Assembly (NCBI GenBank): GCA_021464525.1
Contig: JADRCO010000032.1
Coordinates: 1-64,000, forward strand
Direction of reading: 5' to 3'
Length of the DNA stretch: 64,000 nt
From: Rhizophagus sp. LPA8_4_AMF
Taxonomy: Eukaryota; Glomeromycota; Glomeromycetes; Glomerales; Glomeraceae
Shown: positions 50,101-62,432 of the stretch, piece after piece
Numbering within the stretch: position 1 is the stretch's first letter
Layout: every line of letters begins with the position of its first letter
Program-made: the position numbers and the translations under genes
Notes under the pieces: generated by a model
What the model was told of the DNA's origin: nothing
The model's database searches: none
Seen by the model: the letters and a program-made list of their open reading frames with translations, nothing else

Positions 50101-51960
50101 AACCTAATATCTTTCGGTAGGAATTGGAAACAGGTAATGGCTGATTCTCGTTTTCGCATTTAACTGCGAGTTGAGCAGCATGTGACTTTTAAATTTTTTT
50201 TTAAAAGTGAAAATAAAAATAATAAATTAATAAATTATAATTAAATGATTAAATTCTCAATAAAATAGAAATAATTAGCTGATTAATATTACAATAAGAA
50301 ATATTATATTCAGTGTTTAATTGAATAAGTACAATTACAGTTTTAAAATTTAGATCATAAAATTCAATTACCCCATAAAAAGCAACAGTTTCTGGATATG
50401 CTTTTAAAAGTAAAACATATATCCTACACGCGTCTAAATATTCGCCATCCATTTCGTGGTATTCTAAAATTTATTTAAAAGAGAAAATTAAACATATAAG
50501 AATTATATAATTATGAAGGTTTAGAAATATTACCTGCACTATGTCTCAATATATCTTTTTGAGTTCGCGCCGGAAGTTTAAGAAAGAACACTAAAAGTAA
50601 ATAGAAAGTCTTTTGGTAAGAATTTTAAAACTGATAAAATTGATTGAACAATTCGTTAATTATTGTTTTGGTATGAAATTGGATGCTGGAAGCACGTAGT
50701 TGAGAATCCATCGTTATAATATGCTTTTCTAAAGAGAGGATAACCAAGGCAAGGTTAATTTCTAAAAAATCTATGATTCAGTTACTCTAAAATAATCACC
50801 TCGTCATTACGAAGCTAATCATATTGACGTGATTATTCTGTAACCATCACGCTCTGATAAATTGACTTTTATATATATTCAAATATATAAGATTTGCAAT
50901 ATTTCATTCGGCGGAAGGATAATTTCTTTTCAAGATCCAAACCTATCCTTGCGTGTTTATGATCCACTATTTGAATTCAATTTGTCTAACTCTCACTTTG
51001 GAGTTAAAAATATTTTTGGACACAAATTTAACGGTCTATGTACAAAATAATATTTAACATATTATTATTTTTTACTCACTAAACTTATCATCCATAGATT
51101 GGTATCGTACGGAATGAGTTATTTGAACTAGGTATTCTTTCAACGATTCATGATCAGGGAAAAGTCTTCGTCTATAAATATAAATATCGATTTTTAATGA
51201 TAAATATGAAATTAATATGTATATCGTTAACCACGAGAAACGAAAAAGAGTGGAACTCACAATTCATCAAAAGATTCGATGGCTTGAGACATGTCACCTT
51301 CTTTGATTGATATTTTGTGGGCTAGGAACTATGTTACATGCAAATGTGTTATGTTGAACCCAAAATTGAGAAAAGTTTATACATTTCAACTATTTATATT
51401 ATACAAAGCTAATAATAAATCACGAACACTTAATTAGGTACAAAAAAATTGGGAGGGAAAAAAACAAATTAAGTGCATTTGACAGCTTGAAAAATTCAAA
51501 TGAAATTTCATTTGACAAGTCAGATCAATTACGCGTTCAGTCACGATTATTCTTAATTTTCAGAACAATGTTCATATAAAAAAAGTATCACAGCTCTACT
51601 CATACACACTATCTTTAATTGAAAATTAAAAATCACTTTTTATTATTAAAAAATTTTTAAAGACCCAATTACCTTTAACTCGTATGCATCGGGGTAAAAT
51701 TCGAGACCTTCATAAAGGTGTTGAATGGCAAGTTGCAATCTTGTGTCTCCGTCAGTGTGAACTGAGGTATTTAAAAATAAATTGATTATATTGACATAAT
51801 GGATAAGATCCTTTCGACTTGCTTCAGAAGCAACATTTTTATTATTTGAGTTAGTATTTGCAGAATTAGCGACCGACTCATTAGTTGTAGAGGTAGATTC
51901 TGCATTTGTATTCTTGGTAGAAGTTGTTGAAGGAAAAGATGGTGACTTTGGAGTGCTCAT
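47134..51960 (-). CDS. INTS10: Integrator complex subunit 10-like protein
   Basis: Thirteen exons (51960-51673, 51328-51261, 51171-51080, 50590-50534, 50463-50372, 50185-50104, 49981-49705, 49605-49394, 49263-48910, 48788-48660, 48584-48016, 47931-47751, 47657-47134) join in frame to 974 residues; human INTS10 is 710. The clearest matches to INTS10 are N-S-Y-R-K-I-L-V-E-D-I-L-P-E-I-L near residue 225 (human C-F-R-K-L-F-V-C-D-V-L-P-L-I-I), a helical region with K-K-R-R-L, and near the C-terminus L-G-H-I-I-V-L-T-Q-Y-G-W-P plus Y-N-I-E-I-L-R-E-F (human L-G-H-V-I-V-L-L-Q-Q-E-W-P and T-N-I-D-M-L-E-E-F). Human INTS10 is a helical-repeat subunit of the complex that cleaves snRNA 3' ends and attenuates Pol II. 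Extra length comes from Ser/Asn-rich termini. Intron 3 (489 nt) may hide one more small exon near 50700-50740, so that part of the model is uncertain. Confidence 0.8.
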
Positions 51961-53000
51961 AGATGTTATTTTATTTTTTTATGCATGCAAATATTGAATT
52001 ATATATTCACGAAATAAAAATAAAAAGAAAAAAACAAATCGGGACTTAATATGTTACGTTTATTAATATATCTGAATAATCTGATGATTTTATGATGTAA
52101 ATTTTTAGACAAGCCATTAAAAATTTTTTAATAGTACAAATAAATGAAAAAAAAAACTCAAAATGCAATTGGGTAACCTTATATTTTTTAATTGGTGGAT
52201 AATAAGTCAACTAGTACATAATAAATAATGACTGCGGTAATGCAAGGAGATGAATCTAAATTATTATTTTTTTTTTTTTTGATTTTCAATGCACGACCAA
52301 AAATAAATGAAGATGTAAAAATTAAATATATCGCACAAATTTAACAGTACTTTTATTTTTGACTTTGTACCAACTGTCAGATGTAATTGCACACATTTAC
52401 GCAAAGAGATACCTTCTTGAACTGTACTACTTACTATACTTTCTTTTTAACCTCTATATATATATATTTACTCTATTATAAATATATGCTGAGTATAAAA
52501 TGCTAAGTTGATCATCAAACGTACAATACTGTCAATCAAGCAAAAAAATGTGGCCCAGAGTCGATTATATAATATAAATGCTAAGCGATCTTAAAATGCG
52601 AAAATTTGCTAAAAGGATTAAAATATTACATAATCTCATAATATTTGTTTCAAAAAATTTTTTTTTTTATTGGGGACCCCTTTGAATCTCGGTTTTCAAA
52701 CATGAAAAATAACGGGTTTAATAAAATTATGCAGAACATTTACTTTTATGGGCATCTCAATTAGAAGCTTCTGGATCTTTTTTTTTCACAAGTCAACAAT
52801 CTTAACTCGGTTCCTCTACTTAAATTATATAATCATACATATAATTTGTTGATCATTCTTTACTGGTTCATAAAATGTTTATTACTTTTTCAACAAATCA
52901 TCATTTTAATGCATTTTGATGCCAACTTTTTTTAGTAATTATATTTTTCATATAGTTTAATTAAATATATTATTCATTCATTTTTAGTTTTATAATACCC
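51961..53000. other. intergenic spacer
   Basis: AT-rich sequence between the INTS10-like start and the 3' end of SYO1. It should include the INTS10-like promoter. No gene, repeat or motif is clear. Confidence 0.5.
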
Positions 53001-56000
53001 TTACTTAATAAATTGTTCGTCTTTTTTATATTTAATGAATGCGACAAGATTAACATATGCTTCATCCATACGGAGTCGTTGTTCACGTGATTTTTTCTCA
53101 TCGATTGAGTTAGTCTACACATTAAAAAAAGGTTAAATATACATATAATAAAAATTCCCATAAATAAATAAATTACAAAATCCTTACAATATTATGAACA
53201 TTATCGGCTATACTTTCTAATATATGTAAATAACCTTCATGAACAAATACAGGTTCGTCGTAGTCAAAATCTTTATCCGCGTAAATATCAAATATAGCGT
53301 TCAATGATTCTGCAATGCATTCAATTGAAAGAGAATCCATTCGAGACAAATCTGATAAACCCCGTATTATTCCAATAATAAATGTGCCGATCAACTATAT
53401 TTTTATGATATTAATTTAATTAGTGAACAAAAATAATTAACCTAAAATAATGAAAATGAATAAAAAAAAAGGTCTATTGCCTTATTATCTTCTATTGCAT
53501 TTTGTCTCTTTGCAATTACTCCCAATGTGCCAATCAATTTAACACGCATGGACTCCGATACAGTAGACTTATAACATTGAATAAATGATTGAATTTGATT
53601 TTCTGCAAGTGGCTTATAATATTTATCAAGTATTTGAGAAAATTTCTAAATCACGGGTAAAATTACTATAATTAAAAAATATGAAATACATACCACATCA
53701 CCATTTAAACCTCTTGCCAAGGTCCATAAACATCCAACTAGAGCTTCCAATACAGTGCCTCTCATTTTTTGTCCTGGGTCTTCTGCTCCAACTTTTATAC
53801 CTTTGCCCGCAACCTGATTTGCCACTTCAACAAGTCTTGTCCATGTATATATAGCGGCATCCCGATGTTTAGTAAACCACCATTTCTCTTCAACAATATC
53901 TACCATTGTTAAAAAGAAGTTATTCATACACTCCACTGCTCTTAAATGTACCATTGCAAGTGATTCTGTTATTGTAGGTACAACTGACTTCACAGGTATA
54001 ACATTATGCCCCAACTGCTCCGGATATGAAAGAGATGTTGGCCTAGATAAACGGATAAGATCTGAAATTATATCAGTGGCGAATGCATTCAAAATTGGAT
54101 GCTCCGGTCCATTTAGAAGAGATTGGTCGTGAGAATTTGACACTTGATCATCAATATCCATGGTTTTATTTTCTTTGAAACTATCATTAATTTCAATTTC
54201 ATCATCATTTTGCATTTCATCCCGGAGGTTGTCATCGTCTGTTTTAATGAAAAAAGTAAATTAAATCATTCAAGAAAAGAAAAAGATAATAAAAATTAGT
54301 AATACCTTGGGAGAAACATTCCAAACAAATTTTTGCTAATAGCTCGAGTGCAAGTTGCAATATCGTTAATTTTGAATTTATACTAATAAGTTTTTCCTGT
54401 AATAAAAAGATCTATTAGATTCTAAAAAATAGTATGCATAAGTAATATCCAAATGTGAACCTCTTCTGCTGTAGGTAAATCATCTTTAGGATGGTTTGTT
54501 ACAGATTCGGATATCCTCTATATAATAGGAAATAAGATAAATAAGATTTAAGATCTATAATATTCTTAATTTAAAATATTGTAAATACATCACGTATACT
54601 TACTATATTTGAAGCTACCTCTTTGGCTTCATTGGCGGCAATTTCAATATCAAAATTTAAACAAGATTTTAAATAATTGTTTATGTATATATTAAAATCA
54701 GTCCTGGAAATGGGGGAAACAATGATAGAATTGAGGTTCAAAATAATACCTATATAATGAATCAAAGATTATAATTGTTACTAGAATAACAAGAAATCCG
54801 AAAAGATTTTGTTTACATAAATGTAATAATTAAATACTACCACAACACAGAACTTTAATGAGTATATGATCATCATTCAAATTTGTAGTTATGTCGAGAT
54901 TTACAACATTCATCAATACTTGTACGTATTGTGGGTTTTGTTCAAACTGACCATTTATGTCTGAATTATCATCCGTTATTGTGTGAAGGCATTGTGCTAG
55001 ATTGATTAAAAAAAATATTGTAAGTGAGCAAAGATTATATCATGTTTGAAAATAAAATCTATATATACCAGCAGCAACAAGAGTTTTTGGAGGAATTTTT
55101 TCAACTTGAGTAAAGAAAGCCATTAGAAAAGGAACTATATTCATATTATTGATCCTTCTAAGAACCTTTTGTGAAGTTTCACTAAAAATTATGAATTTAT
55201 TTTAATACAAAATGGAAAGCATATAATATATTATTCTAAGTTATTTCTTAATACCTCAAAGTCCATAAAATGCAAATTATGTTCTCCGTAAAAATCCATA
55301 TTTTTTTTCTTGCGCCTTCAATTGGATCAGATTCATGAGATATTCCTTTTAACAGGTTATCAATAATTATGGATATCTATAAATTATTAATATAAAAAAA
55401 AAATATTATATCTTCTTTATTCAAAAAAAAAATTTCTATACTTGTATATATATTATTACCTTTGAGATAAGCATATTCAGGGGAGTTAGAATATCTTTAT
55501 TGAACATTTCGGCACATATTTCATATTCTCCTATAGCCGTTAGGTTCCTGTATGTAGAACAAATGTTTAAGAAATTCATTGCTTTGCCATACTTGAGATT
55601 TTTAGCTTATATCGTGCTATACAGTCACCTTAGAGTACCCACACACTCATAAACTACTTCATAGACATCATCAGTTAAACGTTCTATTAATAATCTTATG
55701 AGATCCTTTGATAACAAAAGACGACGAATCTTTTCTTCGCTTGCTATTAGATTGGACGCACAACTTGCTGCCCATGCGCGCTCAGTAGGATCAGCTGAAG
55801 ACAACTTTTAAAATTTCTAATGAGAAAACTTTTGAAAATTTTTGCACTTGAATGGTTTAGGTTAGAAATAATAAAACTAGATAAACCTGTTTAATGACTG
55901 GCAATACATCCGAACTTCTCGAAGCTTGAGAGTTGTTAGTATTATAAATTTTGGATTCCGCTTCTAAATCATAGTTTATAATTGAAGACATTGAAGATTT

Positions 56001-56039
56001 TGCTAATTTGAATTTCTTTTTATTCGGTATTCTTCCCAT
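53001..56039 (-). CDS. SYO1: SYO1/HEATR3, ribosomal-protein import adaptor (symportin)
   Basis: Thirteen exons (56039-55887, 55804-55629, 55547-55460, 55376-55255, 55181-55069, 54996-54841, 54749-54604, 54517-54461, 54396-54306, 54238-53694, 53645-53481, 53394-53188, 53114-53001) give 710 residues, close to human HEATR3 (680). It begins with a short basic stretch (R-I-P-N-K-K-K-F-K-L), then Armadillo/HEAT repeats: D-P-T-E-R-A-W-A-A-S-C-A-S-N-L-I and E-V-V-Y-E-C-V-G-T-L-R-N-L-T are family hallmarks. An acidic loop (about 365-390) interrupts the repeats, as in the family. In yeast Syo1 escorts Rpl5 and Rpl11 into the nucleus with an importin and delivers them to 5S RNP assembly. The eleventh intron begins with GC (53480), supported because the retained L-G-V-I segment matches HEATR3 L-G-V-L. 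Confidence 0.9.
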
Positions 56040-56247
56040 ATTATTGTAAAAGCGGGAATAGCAGATTATCTCCCAACATCTAATTAAAATTTTAGCGATA
56101 ATCATTAAATATCATATGACTAGGATGAAGCAGCAGAAAAAAGATGTGTATATTTTTTTTTAATAGAATTATTAGATAATACACATATACTCTCAAAATT
56201 TCATTTCTTTAAAGTTTCCGTTGTTTACTAGTTTGATTTGATACAAT
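56040..56247. promoter_or_regulatory. divergent SYO1/RPA43 promoter
   Basis: 208 bases separate the start codons of two ribosome-biogenesis genes, which suggests joint control. The right half is T-rich. No established ribosome-biogenesis promoter element was recognised. Confidence 0.45.
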
Positions 56248-57201
56248 ATGAACAAGAAAATGAAACTCGGTAAAAACAAGAAAAAAGCAATAGTTGATGT
56301 CAACGAGATTGACAAGAGCACTAAATCAATTGAACGCTCCGAAGAAGTCTGTTCATTAATTGATGACTATAATATATTGTTGAAAGCGGACAAAACACCT
56401 TTACAAGTTGTTGCGGCAGATATGATAATAGATCTTCCGCCCAGTGCATTGGAAAACATTGAGGCAGGCGTGAAAAATTTTCTTAACGGTGTATGTATGC
56501 ACGAAATAGAACAATTTGAAGGGCTTGTCTTATCATATGGAAATATCGAATTTTGCGATAGTTCAGGTATCATATTTGAAGATTCGCCATATGCTCACTT
56601 TTTTATCCGTACAGAATTTCTGATATACAATGCATCAGCCGGGTATAGGTTATGTAAGCATTAATGTGATATAGTTTAATTTATTATTATTATCTTTAAC
56701 TATTTTCCGTTTTTTTTGTCAGTTGGGAGAGTTGCAAATCAATCACTTTCACATATACATCTTCACCTTTATGATCAATTCTACGTCAAGATCCCTCGCC
56801 ATCATATCCCTCTTGATGTATTCTTGTGGAAGGATAATGATGAGTTTTATGATGCAATGTTCCTTGATAAACAACTCGACCTAGACAGAATGTATGCTGA
56901 GGGTCAATGGGTCTTTTCTGACACGGGAGCAACCATCGAAGAAGACGCTTGGCTTGAATTCGAAGTGACAGGGTATGACTTACATTTTAATTTACTAATG
57001 TATACCTACATTACCGAATTAATTGTTTATATATTTTTTCATTGATATATGGAAAATTTTAGAGCTGACACGAATAATGGTCAGTTATACCTTATTGGCT
57101 CATTACTTCTTTATAGTAAGAATAATTATGATCAAGAAAAGGCGAAAACTCTTCCTTTGAAAACTAAAGGAAAAGAAAAGACTATTATTGAAGAGAACTA
57201 A
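56248..57201 (+). CDS. RPA43: RNA polymerase I subunit RPA43
   Basis: Three exons (56248-56653, 56723-56972, 57063-57201) give 264 residues. A basic N-terminus is followed by an N-terminal domain (L-P-P-S-A-L-E-N-I...L-N-G-V, then F-E-G-L-V-L-S-Y-G-N-I and D-S-P-Y-A-H-F-F-I) and an OB-fold domain starting G-R-V-A-N-Q-S-L-S-H-I, ending with F-E-V-T-G-A-D...L-Y-L-I-G-S-L. This layout is that of Rpa43, which with Rpa14 forms the stalk of RNA polymerase I and contacts the initiation factor Rrn3. It differs from the Pol II (Rpb7) and Pol III (Rpc25) relatives in its longer charged ends. The C-terminus is lysine-rich. Confidence 0.87.
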
Positions 57202-57797
57202 AATACACGCGCCGATCACCATTAAAACGTTGTTTGCGTATTAAAAGCTATTTTATAAGTATTATTAAATTTATAATATTTATGACAACTATCGTTCCAT
57301 TCTTACTAAAAGTAATTTATTGAAATTATTATTTTCGAATTTGCGACATATTATTGATACAAATTTCGAATTTAACGTATAAATTATTCGGCATTGTTTT
57401 GCATTTTTTGCCATAGTGAATTATATAGCACGTGCGTGACGAATATGTCACGGAGTATTGTGATATCATAGCCCGTTAACTTTGTAATAAAGAAACTAAA
57501 ATTTTAACCCCGAAACAAGAAATTTTTTAACAAGGGCGCATAAGTGCAGTTTAAGTAATTCATAAAATAATAAAAAAAAAAAAAAAAAATTTTTGTCGAA
57601 TCCATTGCTGTGTCGTTAGGGTTCCGAAAACCCTGTGAAGTCTACGGAGAAAATAATTGATTTGTAGTTACTTGATTCTTCACCTCTTATAAGTCAACTA
57701 TATTTAGGTATTGATGAATATTACATAAGTTTGAACTGGTTCGAAAGTATACGATCAGACATCATATATTGACCATTAATATCTGATATCCACCAGC
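57202..57797. other. intergenic spacer upstream of SIP5
   Basis: AT-rich but less extreme than most spacers, with a poly(A) run at about 57570-57588. It should carry the SIP5 promoter. No gene is visible. Confidence 0.45.
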
Positions 57798-59896
57798 ATG
57801 GGAAACTCGATAGGCAAAGATAAAGGGGAAGAAACTGTAGACGGAGGTCAACTTATGCCACATGGAGTATATAAAGGACCACAGGATTGGGACTATAGGA
57901 GTGTCCGAAAACTCATCATAGAAAGAAAATTAGCGCCTTTTTATAAAGGGTTATCAGACTATGACGAGAGTTGGAATGAAGTTACAGCAGCCTCTACTCT
58001 CCAAAAAAATGGTAAGGTCAAAAATGCTTCTTTTAATGGCGAATATAACTCACAAGGAAGTATAGGAGCTAAAAGTTTCAACTTTAAATACTATAGGCAC
58101 AACAAAAGGCAAAGAGGTACCTCCGTCAAAATCGGTAGAATCTCAACTATATAAGGGTGCTATCGAATGTCCTATTTGCTTTTTGGTAAGCTAACATTTC
58201 AGAATTTAACCCGATTTTTAGATATATTCTTCAAATGCATGAAAATTTCAAGACCATTATTTATTCATTATTACAAAACGTATAGTGAAAAAATATAAAG
58301 CATAGAATATTTGGAAACAATGTCATTATCTTTATTTATTAAATTAATTTATCTAATAATTATGTATAGTATTATCCGCGAAATATTAATCATTCTCGAT
58401 GTTGTGATCAACCTATCTGTACTGAATGTTTTGTTCAAATAAAACGACCGGAAAATGGTACATTAGGCGCTAATAATTCTCCAGCCGTATGCCCTTTCTG
58501 TGTAGAGCCTAATTTTGGTGTTTGCTACAAAGCACCTTCTTTCAGTGCGGGTATTGGTAGTGAAAGCTCGGTATGTTATTAATTAATGAATTTATATTGT
58601 ATTTTCTTTCAATTTTCTTTTTTAATATAATAATCATACCTTATTTTTGAATAGCCTTCTACACCATCACTAAATACAAATAATTTAATTCCACCATCAT
58701 CCTCAACTACCTCGCTTAATCCACAAGATGGGAAGCCTCGAAGAAAGAGTGTTAGTCATAAGAATCCGGATGTTGTTACTACCGGTAAGTCGTTTTTATA
58801 ATGATAATAATGAAATGGACAATGTTACAGTAGAGATCATTTAAGATACATTTAAGATAGTATTATTAAATTATGTTTTATATTTGTTGAGTTTACAAAT
58901 ACCTGAAATTTGATGATTCATTAATTTTTATTTCATCAAGATCAAATTCGCCCAGATTGGGCAGCGCGAGTCCTACAACAACCTCCTCGTCAACTTTCGA
59001 CTCCAAGACGACCTACTAATACTTCACCTTCAAGACGTATCATGGTTCGCCCTGGAGGAGGCGGAAGCACCTACGTGACTTCATCTACAACCATTCCTTC
59101 TCGACGTAATAACCAACCTACTGGAGGCGAATATGGAGGATACTTAGCTGCTATGAGAATGGGTACAGACTTGGAAGAACTTATGGTCATGGAAGCAATC
59201 AGATTGAGTCTATTAGAACAAGAGGAAAGAGAAAGAAGAGAACGGGAAGAAAGAGATCAGACTGAAAGAGCACAAGATGATAATTCTAATAATGCTTCAT
59301 CATCTGACGGTTCTACAACAGAAACTATAACGTCACCTAATCTATCTAATAATGATGAAAATGATGAAGGAGGATTACTTAATCGAATCGATAATAATTT
59401 TGTGAATATTGATGATGAGATACTTACTTCAAGACGAGAACTACTGGAAAATGATGATGATGATGAAAGTTCCTCTATTTCTCATTCACATGATCAGACT
59501 CCAACTACTGTATCAACACCAATAACAGCAAGTACAGAAGATGGTACAATAACAAGTACATCAGCTCCATCGTCAAGAGGATCGGGACCATCTACCCCAA
59601 GCTCAACAAATTCTACCAACGAAGCTCTATCCCCCCCGTCATCTCCACTTACACACAATCATAATATTACTTCATCAACGGAAATATCAACATCAGCAAG
59701 GGGTTCAAATGATGATTCACTTCTTCTTAATGAAATTGATGACCAGGGTCAAACATCTGAACAAGTAAATGATATTAAAAAACCAACCGTAAGTATTTTG
59801 TCGAATAATGCATTAGGCGTTGATGATGCGCTTGTGAAAAATGAAAGTGATGGTGATACTCGGGATCCAAGAGGAGGTTCATGGGGACCTGCTTGA
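57798..59896 (+). CDS. SIP5: SIP5-like zinc-finger protein
   Basis: Five exons (57798-58011, 58097-58185, 58370-58570, 58655-58784, 58941-59896) give 529 residues. The start M-G-N-S-I-G-K suggests N-myristoylation (Gly2, Ser in range). A RING-like zinc finger follows: C-P-I-C at 96-99, then [12 protein letters not shown] and, after a loop, V-C-P-F-C. The segment [28 protein letters not shown] is the conserved C-terminal block of the family, followed by a charged helix and a Ser/Thr/Asp-rich tail. Yeast Sip5 was found as a protein that links the Snf1 kinase to its phosphatase Glc7. A role in ubiquitin transfer is possible from the finger but unproven. The in-frame ATG and promoter distance support this start. 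Confidence 0.85.
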
Positions 59897-60865
59897 TTAT
59901 TATTGTATTAAAGACGATATATCTAAGAATATGAGAGTTTAGAAAATCAAACAAACAATATTATATTTGATAATCTTTTATCGTTTGATTTAATTTATCA
60001 TTTTACAACAAATTGAGTCTATTTTGGCTTATTTATATATATGAAGCATTCGTTTTACTAGCTTTTCATAAAATTTAAGGGCATTTAAAGTTAGAATAGG
60101 AAAGTGTTAAATATGATATATATGTATATGTTTTGTGTATTTAGTATTTTTTTTTTTTATTTTATTGATTGAACTTTTATTTCAGTATTTTTGTTTTTTT
60201 TGTATTATTTTAAATCTGTTTATATTCAATAATACAATACAAATTTTGTGCATTCAATGTTCATTATTTGCTATTAAATTAAAAAAAAATCATTGTGCAC
60301 TATGGTTTTTCGTAAATATATTTTTCAATCAATCAACTGTAGCAAAAATAGACTATAATCAAAAAATTAATGTTTTTTTATTATTTACTTATTATTACAT
60401 CATCACTCTTTGCATTAGAATGATTTGCATTTTCTCCCCGATTTAACAAAATACGTCATGCCAATCATTGCTGATTATTTCCAAATATAAAAATCCATCA
60501 AAAAAAACAGTAATATTTACAAGTGTAATTAAGATAGTATCTTTATAAGTATGATATATCTGATATTGTATCTATTATTTATTTAGCAATATATTATTTT
60601 GTCAAAAAAAGGATAATTTTGGCCAAAAGTTCATTATAGGTTATATATTAAATATTTAATAATTACCTGCAATTTTTGACTAAAATTATAGTATTATTAT
60701 ATAATATTAATTAAAATACTTTCTTTTTAATATATAATTAACTCCACTTAGATATAACCATACCCCTCCTTATAAGCACATTTATATTAACCCCAAGTTA
60801 CTAATAAACTTATTAAAAAAACCCCCTTCTTTAGTTATACCATATAGTATTTTTATAATCACACC

Positions 60866-61110
60866 TAAGATTGCTTGCCAAAACTAAGGAGTTTAGCAAG
60901 TTGGCATAATAATGAAAGGGTGAAACTTGACAAAACTATATTAATAAAGTCTTATTAAAAAGTTGGTGAACTAGTCGAATGCTGAAACTGCCAAAACTAT
61001 ATTAGTAAATGGCGAAACTGGAAAAACTCTGCAAAACTATATTAAATTCATATTAAAATCTAAGCAAAACTAATCATAGAATTTTGAAGGGGTTTAGTCA
61101 AGCAACCTTA
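60866..61110. mobile_element. 245-bp element with terminal inverted repeats and perfect 8-bp target duplication
   Basis: The ends TAAGATTGCTTGCCAAAACT and, in reverse complement, TAAGGTTGCTTGACTAAACC are inverted copies (16 of 20). ATCACACC flanks both sides exactly (60858-60865 and 61111-61118), a textbook 8-bp target duplication as made by hAT transposases. Inside are several CAAAACTATATTA repeats and no open frame. It is non-autonomous, and the intact duplication suggests fairly recent insertion. Confidence 0.8.
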
Positions 61111-61885
61111 ATCACACCATACTTTTTTGGTTCCAAAAAGTAGAAAGTTGACTGTACTTCCTATATAAAATATTTATTTTAATATATTAAATATAATATA
61201 TAAATTTATTTATTTCTTAAAATTATTATTATTATACTTAATTTTTTTTTAAAAATCAGTATTTTAAATAAATAATATTTAACAAAAATACGATAAATAT
61301 GTATTTTACTTCCTATATGTATAATACTTAAATCTCACAAAAATTCGTAAAAAAAAAATTTTAATATACAAACTTTTTTAAAAATAGTACAATATATGTA
61401 TTTTTATCTATTTTGTAAATTTATTTAAACTATGATTAAAAATGGGTTTAAAAGTTATTTTGACTTATTTGACAAACTTTTTTCTCAGATATTTTCATTA
61501 AATTATATAATATATTTAATTTTAGCCAGAATTATAAAAGTATTCTTTTTTTAATTTAAATTTTTTTGTATATAAAATTCTTTTAATATTAATAGAATAA
61601 AAGTATATATTTATATATAAATTAATGTTTTTAAATTGAGTAAATTAATTTATATTTGGGCTATGATATTTATTATATAATATTTAGAGGTAAAAGTATT
61701 TAAAGGCCTTATATATATATTATATAAGTATAATGTAAGATTATAGAGGTATATGGGCTTATAATAAATAAATATTACATAATATATATACAGCCCTTAA
61801 AGTATTTTAGTTAATATTATATGGTAATTATAGTATTTTAATATTAATATTAAACTAAAAGTTTTCAACATTTTTGAAGACTGGC

Positions 61886-62432
61886 ATAGAGCTCCACACA
61901 GGTAAAGATCAATTCAGGTAACCCGTCAGGTTAACCCGAAATATTTGGGTTGGGTTGTCAAATTCGTGACCTGGTATCAGGTCGGGTTACAGGCTTGATT
62001 TGACCTGATTGACCTGTTAACCCAAATATTTTAATGAAAAAATTGCCAAAACGGCATTTTTTCATATTTTTTTATTGAAAAATGCTGTTTCAGCATTTTT
62101 TTCATTTACTTTATGAAAAAAATTGCCAAAATAGCATTTTTTCATATTATTTTATAAAAAAATGTCATTTCAGCATTTTTTAGCATTTTAATAAAAAATA
62201 AAATGTTGTGAAAACATTTTTTAGTATACAATTAGTTAAAAAAGAACGTTTTGCAATATTTTTTCTCTTTTTTATAAATCAGGTTACTCAGTTACCTGAA
62301 TGACCCAAATACTTTCAGATCAAATGGGTCGGTCAGGTCAAAGCAGGTAACTTGACCTGACCAGACCTGATAAAAAATTTTTGGTTCAGGTCAGACCAAT
62401 TACCTGATCTGACCTGACCTGTGCAGAGCTTT
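61886..62432. mobile_element. 547-bp palindromic element rich in AGGTCAGGTCA words
   Basis: The outer ends AGAGCTCCACACAGGT and, in reverse complement, AAAGCTCTGCACAGGTCAGG are imperfect inverted copies. The subterminal regions carry many CAGGTAACC and TGACCTGA words in opposite orientations, and the centre is a string of smaller hairpins (GCATTTTTTCATA and TGAAAAATGC words). AGACTGGC at 61878-61885 and AGATTGGC at 62433-62440 flank it, an 8-bp duplication with one difference, suggesting a hAT-type non-autonomous element. No open frame is present. Confidence 0.55.

Noticed and set aside
50862-51050. Plus-strand 62-codon frame inside an INTS10 intron (F-G-G-R-I-I-S-F-Q-D-P)
   Set aside because: It resembles protein by eye but has no start context, no partner exon and no clear family, and it lies antisense in an intron. 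Probably chance.
60135-60446. Plus-strand 103-codon frame of Phe, Ile and Leu
   Set aside because: It arises from poly(T) tracts downstream of SIP5, with no conserved features.
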